From Limnoperna fortunei (taxonomy: Eukaryota; Mollusca; Bivalvia; Mytilida; Modiolidae): a DNA stretch of 64,000 nt. The stretch's first letter is position 1; each line of letters begins with the position of its first letter. Positions 53,339-60,637 of the stretch are shown piece after piece. Location: assembly GCA_944474755.1 (NCBI GenBank), contig OX104115.1:54254648-54318647 (forward strand), given 5' to 3'. A program made the translations under genes and the position numbers. The notes beneath the pieces are model-generated. The model had not been told where the DNA came from and made no database searches. It was given only the letters and a program-made list of their open reading frames with translations.

Positions 53339-54797
53339 TAGGTTCAATCGTTCTAAAGAACGATTAATAGGCTTTCCACTTCAAAAGAAGACCTTAAATA
53401 AATGGCCTTGAAACCAAAAAGCTAAGAAACATACGTAATTTGTCTATAGCAATTAATAAGAACCAAAAATTATTAAAAAACTATTTAGATATCTTTAAAA
53501 ATAAGAAAGGTCATTAAATAGGACGTAAGAAAACTTGAATGACCTTGACAACTGATCTTTTAATCTACGTAAATATTACTTATAGGCAATAGCATTAAAA
53601 GAATAAGCCATTCAAAATACATAGTACCATGAAAAACATTTATAAAGGACTTTGACCTTGACTTTTACAGCATGACCTTGACCATGCTGAAGGTCAACAG
53701 TGATCAACATTGAAGATTTTATGCCAATATCTCTTAAAGTCATTAAGATATGACTACTTATAATATATACAAAAAATAAGAAAATGACCTTGACCTTTGA
53801 CCTTGTATTTGTTTTCAAGGTCAAGGGTCCTAATGATCCATAGTGAAGACCCCATGCCTCTACTATCAATAGTTGATAAGTAATTAATGAAAAACTAATT
53901 ATCAATGGTTGTAAAGGGGGATAACTCCTATAAGATGAAGCCGGATCCTTTCCCTTTAAATAGAAAAAAAGTTGCGCCTTTATGAGACCAACATTTTATC
54001 CATATAACTTATAGCCTATCTTTTACCGTTTCAAAGTAATAGCGATGACAAGACAATGCCTAAATTTCAAACGTGACCTTGACCTTTGACCTTGTGTCTA
54101 TTTTCAAGGTCAAGGTCAATGATGACCAATGATATAAGGTTTCATATATATATCTGTTATAGTTACTGAGATATAGTGATATAATGCAATTCACAATATA
54201 TTTTATTGGTCTAAGGGAGATAACTCTTATAAAAATTTCAAATAAAAAAAGTGACGATTCAAGATCTCAATATGATACACATTTTGGTAAAGGTTTCAGA
54301 TCTCTAACTATTATAGTAAAGGAGGAGATCTGCTCACAACCAAGTGTCAAAAATTAGAACATGACCTTGACCTTTGACCTTGTGACCTTTTTCAAGGTCA
54401 AGGTCAATGATGACCAACTGTGAAATATCTAGTCTATATCACCTCTGGTTCATGAGTTACAATGGTACAAATTGTACTTCCAATAAATAAGGGGAAATAA
54501 CTCCTATAAGAAGGTGAAAAATTCTTTAATGTGATATGTTATAAAGTGTCGCAATCCTTAGCTGAACATTTTGGAACAACTTTCATTGCAAAATCTTTTA
54601 CGGTTTCATAGTTTATCTGCACACAAGCTTTTTATGACAGGGGAAATAACTCCGTAAAAAAAAGTGTTCGGTGTCACAGGGTTAACTGCGAAAGCGTAAT
54701 GTCTCATACATCCATAGTACAAAATGTCTTTACGACATGTCACGAAACAAAATTTATAATGGGATAACAAAACTTGGCGGAAAAAAAATAAGAATAA
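53339..54797 (+). repeat. H2 module in unit 14
   Basis: Duplicate of the 50,385 module 2,954 bp downstream. Hairpin arms 53,346-53,354 and 53,357-53,365. Differs by a C insertion (AAGAACCAAAAATT), an extra A before GTTGCGCC and a shorter A run near 54,655. Confidence 0.83.
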
Positions 54798-54852
54798 TAA
54801 GAAACAGACTAATAACAGTAAGTCTTTCCCCTGGAAAGTGGAAAGCCTTAAA
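54780..54852 (+). repeat. Single H5 cassette (unit 14)
   Basis: Stem has one mismatch: 5' arm CTTTCCCCT against AGTGGAAAG, where unit 13 has CTTTCCACT. Otherwise as in unit 13. Confidence 0.82.
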
Positions 54853-55396
54853 TATAAGTTCATTGGTTCTACCGAACAAATGAGAGGCTTTCCACTTATT
54901 GCATAAATGACCTTGACATTGACTTTGGCTATATGGAAATTGAATCTTCTTTTCAAAATAAACAAAAGAAAGAAAAACCATTCGTATATCTTTTGAAATA
55001 AAAAAGGTAAAAAAATAGGACGTTAATTGAGATAAATGACCTTGACTATCAAGTGTTTGATTTTTGCATATTCAATGCTTTAAAAACAAATCATTTATTT
55101 GTATTTACCATTTTATATACACGAAAAAGCAGAATTTCCAAAAAATATTATTTGACCTTGACTGCTGTCAATATGACCTTGACCATGCTGAGGGTCAATA
55201 AAGGACCAACAGTGAAGATCCTTAGTCAATATGTCTTATAATTATGAAGAAATGCCTATTTATCATAAATACCCAAATTTATAAGATGACCTTGACCTTT
55301 TACCTTGTTTCTATTTTCAAGGTCAAGGGTCATAATGGTGTTTGGTGAAGTCCCCATGCCTCTACTATCAATAGTTAATAAGTTATCAATGAAAAA

Positions 55397-56353
55397 GTAA
55401 ATATCAATTGTTGTAATGGGAGATAACTCCAATAAGATGAAGTCAAATCCTTTTCCTTCAAATAGAAAAAAGTTGCGCATTTATGAGGCCGACATTTTAT
55501 CCGTTATAAGTTATAAGCTATCTTTTACCGTTTCAAAGAAATAGCGATGACAAGATAATGTCAAAATTTCAAACGTGACCTTGACCTTTGACCTTGTGTC
55601 CATTTTCAAGGTCAAGGTCAATGATGACTAATGATATAAGGTTTCATATAAATATCTGTCATAGTTACTGAGATAACGCTATATACACTATATTTAATTG
55701 ATCCAGGGGAGATAACTCTTTCAAAAGTCAAATCATTTATAGTGACCTTTCAAGACCTTAATATGATACACATTTTGGTAAAAGATTTATTTCTGTATCT
55801 CTTATGGTTCAGGAGGAGACTCGCACACACCACAGTGTCAAAATTTAGAATGTGACCTTGACCTTTGACCTTGTGACCTTTTTCAAGGTCAAGGTCAATG
55901 ATGACCAACTGTGAAATATCTAGTCTCTGTCACCTCTGGTTCATGAGTTACTATGGTACAAAATGTACTTCCAATAAATAAGGGGAAATAACTCCTACAA
56001 GGAGTCGTCAAAATACTTTGCGCGATATGTAACAAATTGTCGCAATCAATAGCTGACCATTTTGCAACAATTTTTATTGCGAAATCTTTTACGGTTTCAA
56101 AGTTTATCTGCACACAAGCTTTTTATGACAGGGGAAATAACTCCGTAAAGAAAAAGTGTTCGGTGTGACAGGGTTAATTGCGAATGCGTATTGTCTCATA
56201 CATCCATAGTACAAAATGTCTTTACGACATGTCGCGAAACAAAATTTATAATGGGATAACAAAACTTGGCGGAAGAATAATAAGAATAATAATAATAAGA
56301 AACAGACAAAATGCAATAAGTCTTTCCACTGGAAAGTGGAAAGCCTTAATTAA
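55397..56353 (+). repeat. Satellite unit 15, truncated last unit
   Basis: The H1 remainder runs to GGCGGAAGAATAATAAG at about 56,285, followed by a single H5 cassette. The next module is not M or H1 but the unrelated H3 family starting at 56,354. This is the right edge of the satellite, and the edge falls exactly at a module junction. Confidence 0.85.
56276..56353 (+). repeat. Last H5 cassette and junction to the H3 family
   Basis: A short AAT run and one perfect CTTTCCACT/AGTGGAAAG cassette end in CCTTAATTAAAAC, which runs directly into the H3 hairpin. The junction has the same form as every other module junction in the array. Confidence 0.82.
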
Positions 56354-57897
56354 AACGCATTTGTTCCGAGAACAAATGTGAGGTCTTTCCCTGCATTTTG
56401 TTAGTGCTATGTCTAGGTATATGGTTGCTAATGGCTTTACAGTTAGTTGCTATGGTTTTTGTGTACAAAGCAAGCAGTCCCAAGTGAGAAAATGTATGGT
56501 TGCTAAGGACTTTTAGTTGGTTGCTATGGACAAAATGTCACTTCCGGTCATAAAATATGATATTTGATAATATATGAATTCTGTTAGTGATCCCGATACA
56601 GTTTCCCATGTATTGTCTGCTTCAATTTTGTATCGTTTTGAGTTATATTGAAAACAAAATTTAGCCGAAACCTGTCAAGGGCCATAACCTCGAAAACGGT
56701 TAGTCGCACGGTTTTCGATTATTTTTATCAAATGTAGATCTCAATGAGAGGAACATTTTTCTAATATATTTTCTGCTTCAAATTTTTATGGTTTTTGAGT
56801 TATATTAAAAACAAACTTTAGCTGAAACCTGTCAAGGGCCATAACCTCGAAAACGGTTTGTCGCACAGTTTTCGACAAGTTATATCAAATGTAGATCTCA
56901 ATGAGAGGAACATTTTTCTAATATATTGTCTGCTTCAATTTTTTATGGTTTTAGAGTTATATTGAAAACAAAATTTAGCCGAAACCTGTCAAGGGCCATA
57001 ACCTCGAAAACGGTTTGTCGCACAGTTTTCGACCAGTTATATCAAATGTATACCTTAATGAGAGGAACATTTTTCTAATATATTATCTGCTTCAATTTTT
57101 TATGGTTTTAGAGTTATATTGAAAACAAAATTTAGCCGAAAACTGTCAAGGGCCATAACCTCGAAAACGGTTAGTCGCACAGTTTTCTATACTTATATCA
57201 AATGTAGATCTCAACGAGAGAAACATTTTTCTAATATATTGTCTGCTTCAATTTTTTATGGTTTTTGAGTTATATTGAAAACAAAATTTAGCCGAAACCT
57301 GTCAAGGGCCATAACCTCGAAAACGGTTTGTCACACAGTTTTCAACCCTGTATATCAAATGTAGATCGCAAGGAGAGGAACATTTTTCTTGATATTGTCT
57401 GCTTCAATTTTGTATAGTTTTTGAGTTATATTGAAAACAAAATTTCAATGGCGGCCATTTTGAAAATGGTTGACCAAAAAAAAATTTTGCTCCGATAGTT
57501 GTAATTGGGACCCTCATATCTACTTGGAAACCAATTTTTGTGGAAATCGAACAACTTTGACATTTTCGACAAACTTTGCGTGAAAATCGCGTAAACAGGA
57601 AGTTGATCGAAAAAAATTTTTTTGCGTGATTAATCATTGTCAGGAGTCAGGTGACTATTTCCACACCTTAGAATTTTGATATCGGTTACGGTTTAAAAGT
57701 TGAATTGAAAACAAGGGTAAACAGTGTTTGGGGAGATAACTCCGTTTCTAAAAATAGCCCGGTTTCGCAGTGTGACTCAGGTCGAGCACGGTCAGTGCCG
57801 GTTAAGTGTGCCAAGTTTCAAAGCGATGCGTCAAGACACTTTTTTGACAACTGCGGCGGAAAAGAAGAAGAATAATAATAATAATAATAATAATTAA
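56354..57897 (+). mobile_element. H3 repeat element, copy 1 (1,544 bp)
   Basis: Opens with a perfect hairpin (CATTTGTTC 56,358-56,366; GAACAAATG 56,370-56,378; loop CGA) followed by TGAGGTCTTTCC. Four GTTGCTAWGG-type motifs follow (56,423-56,529), then five 157-bp tandem repeats (56,664-57,447), a CCATTTTGAAAATGG palindrome (57,455-57,469) and a terminal domain ending GGCGGAA and (AAT)n. No protein is encoded, so it is non-autonomous. Internal minisatellite plus terminal hairpin resembles Helentron-associated or bivalve pearl-type elements, but I see no CTRR end and no Rep/helicase gene, so the class is unproven. Confidence 0.65.
56664..57447 (+). repeat. 157-bp tandem repeats, five copies (H3 copy 1)
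   Basis: Copies start at 56,664, 56,821, 56,978, 57,135 and 57,291. Each begins GCYGAAAMCTGTCAAGG, continues with CCATAACCTCGAAAACGG and ATGAGAGGAACATTTTTC, and ends TTGAAAACAAAATTTA. Neighbouring copies are clearly similar but not identical. Confidence 0.92.
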
Positions 57898-59165
57898 AAC
57901 GCATTTGTTCCGAGAACAAATGTGAGGTCTTTCCCTGCATTTTGTTAGTGTTATGTCTAAGTATATGGTTGCTAATGACTTTACAGTCAGTTGCTATGGT
58001 TTTTTTGTACAATTGAGTGGTCCCAAGTGAGGAAATGTATGGTTGCTAAGGGCTTTTAGTCGGTTGCTATGGACAAAATGTCACTTCCGGTTCGTACCTG
58101 GAACATTTTTTGTACATTTAGATGTGACGAACATTTTTCCCTTGTATTGTCTGCTTCAATTTTGTACGGTTTACCTGTTATTTTATAAAAACTGTTTACG
58201 GTATCGGCCATTTTGAAAATGGCTGCCCATAACAATTCGACTTTGGTCTTAAATCGAAGGGCTTGTTATGACGGTCACAAAAAACCCATATGTTTACTAT
58301 ATTATCTTTAACCGTTTTAAAGTTGAAAGCCAAAAACTGATTTGCCGAAACGTGTCAAGGACCATAACCTCGAAAACGGTTAGTCGCACAGTTTTCGACT
58401 ATTATATCAAATGTAGATCTTAATGAGAGGAACATTTTTCTGATATATTGTCTGCTTCAATTTTTTTTGGTTTTTGAGTTATATTGAAAACCAAATTTAG
58501 CCGAAACCCGTCAAGGGCCATAACCTCTAAAACCGTTTGTCTCACAGTTTTCGAATCTTATATCAAATGTAGATCTCAATGAGAGGAACATTTTTCTGAT
58601 ATATTGTCTGCTTCAATTTTTTATGGTTTTAGAGTTATATTGAAAACAAAATTTAGCTGAAACCAGTCAAGGGCCATAACCTCGAAAACGGTTTGTAGTA
58701 CAGTTTTCGACCATATCTAGGAAATGTAGATCTCAATGAGAGGAACATTTTTCTAATATGTTGTCTGCTTCAATTTTTGATGGTTTTAGAGTTATATTGA
58801 ATACAAAATTTAGACGAAACCTGTCAAGGGCCATAACCTCGAAAACAGTTTGTCGCAGTTTTCGACCATTATATCAAATGTAGATCTTAATGAGAGGAAC
58901 ATTTTTCTGATATAGTGTCTGCTTCAATTTTTTATGGTTTTAGAGTTATATTGAAAATAAAATTTAGCCGAAACCTGTCAAGGGCCATAACTTCGAAAAC
59001 GGGTTGTCGCACAGTTTTCGATTCTTTATTTCAAATGTAGATCTCAATGAGAGGAACATTTTTCTGATATATTGCCTGCTTCAATTTTGTATGGTTTTTG
59101 AGTTATATTGAAAACAAAATTTCAATTGCGGCCATTTTGAAAATGGTGGACCGAAAAAAATCAGA
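57898..59165 (+). mobile_element. H3 repeat element, copy 2, 3'-truncated
   Basis: Same hairpin (57,902-57,910 and 57,914-57,922) and start region as copy 1, inserted directly in the (AAT)n of copy 1. The segment before the tandem repeats is different and contains an additional CCATTTTGAAAATGG palindrome (58,208-58,222). Five tandem repeats follow (58,344-59,122), then the third palindrome (59,132-59,146). Similarity stops at about 59,165, without the GGCGGAA-(AAT)n end, so this is the right limit of the repeat chain. Confidence 0.65.
58344..59122 (+). repeat. 154-157-bp tandem repeats, five copies (H3 copy 2)
   Basis: Copies start at 58,344, 58,500, 58,656, 58,813 and 58,967. They have the same consensus as in copy 1. 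The fourth lacks a few bases at the CGCACAG position. Confidence 0.92.
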
Positions 59166-59727
59166 AGCTTGTTATATCTTTAAATTATTTTTTTTTAAAT
59201 TTTTCAAATAACTAAGTAATTCATTAAAGTCGAATTCTGTCTCGGGGATTTTGTCTTGGGTTCGGGTTCGGGCTACCCGAAATACCGACCACCGTTTTAG
59301 GTGGTATACCAACCCTCGTGCGCATGTGTGTTATTGCATCAGATCGTATATCCTGTTTGATTCCTTGTGGTCGTAGCGAACTTGCTTTGTTAAAATTTTC
59401 ATCAGCGAACTTTTTTACGGGGTTGAGGATTGTATACCAGTTCTTGTATCAGGTTAATAGACCCCAGCGCTGTTTTGTATTTAGTTGATTAGTTGTCAGA
59501 CTTTCAGATTTGACGTTGTTAAGCTCGATTTTCGATATTGCCTGACGTGTGTTAGAAATCATTGACATTGTTTACCATTGGTAGGTATTAATTCATAGAT
59601 ATACCATTGACATTCAGTGCCTTTTGAAGTGACAGCTTAAAATGTTCAATGCAATGCACATATATGAAACAAAACTGTATCGAATTCAATATTTTAGGCC
59701 AAATAAATATTCAATAATATGAATGTA
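59166..59727. other. Single-copy spacer right of the repeat array
   Basis: No repeat of the array and no coding signature. Two small adjacent perfect hairpins are visible: TTCGGG/CCCGAA (59,267-59,272 and 59,276-59,281) and ACCACC/GGTGGT (59,288-59,293 and 59,300-59,305). I cannot assign a role. Confidence 0.5.
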
Positions 59728-59760
59728 CAGTCTCGTGCCAAAAGTATTCGCGGAAAAATG
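59728..59760 (+). repeat. Tc1-like terminal inverted repeat (one end)
   Basis: After a TA dinucleotide the sequence CAGTCTCGTGCCAAAAGTAT has the form typical of Tc1-like element ends (CAGT...GCAAAAGTATTCG). It lies 78 bp beyond the transposase stop codon, on the correct side. The matching opposite end is not visible in the window. Confidence 0.7.
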
Positions 59761-59837
59761 ACCGACGTCATCTTGGAGTTATCTCGCCTTGAATAGTAAA
59801 ACAAGCAAAAAATATTGAAATAAAGCTGTGACTTACC

Positions 59838-60175
59838 TTAATATTTTGTTAGGTGTCCCTTGGATCTTGTGCAAGCCAAAACTCTCCTTGGAATGGAATT
59901 ATATATAAGTTTTGTACATATTCAACCATGAAGTTTTGCCAGATGTTAAAAATTGCATCAAACAATTCCAGGGGTTTTGTTATTCTCATAACACGTATTT
60001 GTAGAGTTCTTTTAATTCTAAGCCAACAGTTTTCTATGATATTAATGCACTTTAATTTTAGCCGTTTGTAAAAAAAAAGCGAAAATACTTTTCGTAAATT
60101 CCCAATGCATTCCGAGTAGCCCAGGATTTTTTTTCTAATGATCATATTTTGGGTCTCGTGCAATTTGGCAGAATC
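59838..60175 (-). pseudogene. Tc1-like transposase, C-terminal remnant
   Basis: Read on the minus strand, DSAKLH near the upstream end resembles the second catalytic-aspartate motif. NIIENCW then matches the DDE-motif region NPIEN.W, with the glutamate kept. ELFDAIFNIWQN and VEYVQNLY follow. After a frameshift, SIPRRVLACTRSKGHLTKY ends at a stop codon (59,838-59,840), matching the usual C-terminal end of Tc1 transposases. The N-terminal DNA-binding part and first catalytic aspartate are missing, and an in-frame stop lies just upstream of the remnant. Clearly inactive. Confidence 0.8.
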
Positions 60176-60473
60176 TGTACATTAGTTAGCTTCGCTTCAC
60201 TCGCATATTAGTACATTGTCAAAAAATATACAGTTTATTTGTACGAGCCTTAGAAATAGGTAGAAATGGGAGCCTCTGCCGAACATTTCTTACCTGTTTT
60301 GCAACGAGTATAAATAAACTTTATATTTTCTGAAAATGTACGAATATTGTTTTTTTTTATTCTGCTAACAGAAAATACCTTTTATACTATTGGAAAACAG
60401 GAAAAGGTGCACTTTAAGCCGGTTTTTTACTTGAAATTTTGGCGCGTATTCGAATGATAGCACTACAAACACC
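60176..60473. other. AT-rich spacer
   Basis: No gene or repeat recognised. A TATAAATA sequence near 60,309 is not followed by any convincing reading frame. Confidence 0.5.
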
Positions 60474-60637
60474 AAAACCTTAATTCCCGCAGAAAACCTT
60501 AATCTCCGTGGGAAAACCTTAATTTTTTAAGGAATCCCTATAAAATTAAGTGTTGGTTTTTTAAATTAAGGTTGTCCCAGGGAAATTAAGGTTTTCCCTC
60601 GGAGATTAAGGTTTTCCCGCGGAGATTAAGGTTTTTT
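60474..60637. repeat. Inverted CCTTAAT/ATTAAGG repeat cluster
   Basis: The left side carries AAAACCTTAAT three times (from 60,475, 60,494 and 60,513), with CTCCGTGGG or CCCGCAG between. The right side, after a short spacer, carries ATTAAGG five times, mostly as ATTAAGGTTTTCCCGCGGAG. The two sides are inverted and partly complementary over about 55 bp. Looks like a small foldback or MITE-like element built on a 24-bp minisatellite. Confidence 0.7.

Larger units (their letters stand above)
52443..55396 (+). repeat. Satellite unit 14, duplicate of unit 13 (2,954 bp)
   Basis: Same module order as unit 13: H2 hairpin 53,346-53,365, H5 cassette 54,780-54,852, H1 hairpin 54,861. It differs from unit 13 by small indels in A runs and a few SNPs. 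Shares the CAATTGTTG start variant with unit 15, where earlier units have CAATGGTTG. Confidence 0.88.
1..56353. repeat. Complex higher-order satellite array, 3,767-bp basic unit
   Basis: Fifteen consecutive units begin with the same GTAAATATCAATKGTTGTAA start. Starts are at 1, 3768, 7535, 12846, 16614, 20382, 24147, 27913, 31679, 35448, 40748, 45726, 49489, 52443 and 55397. Standard spacing is 3,765-3,769 bp. The first ten units are nearly identical by eye; those from 40.2 kb on carry progressively more differences. No gene of any kind is interrupted by or embedded in the array. The near identity implies recent amplification or active homogenisation. Copy number cannot be trusted without long reads, because identical 3.8-kb units are easily collapsed or expanded in assembly. 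Confidence 0.95.

Noticed and set aside
1..56353. CRISPR array or prokaryotic repeat locus
   Set aside because: Repeat units are kilobases long with no short direct repeats and unique spacers, no cas genes, and the dead Tc1 and LINE fragments place the DNA in an animal genome.
10757..59165. Standard Helitrons
   Set aside because: Hairpins near one end and tandem joining fit, but the ends lack the 5' TC and 3' CTRR signatures and no Rep/helicase coding sequence is present. Kept only as an analogy.
59221..59310. Possible LTR or gene promoter around TTCGGGTTCGGG
   Set aside because: Two short hairpins and a GC-richer patch are visible, but there is no matching second LTR, no primer-binding site and no downstream frame.
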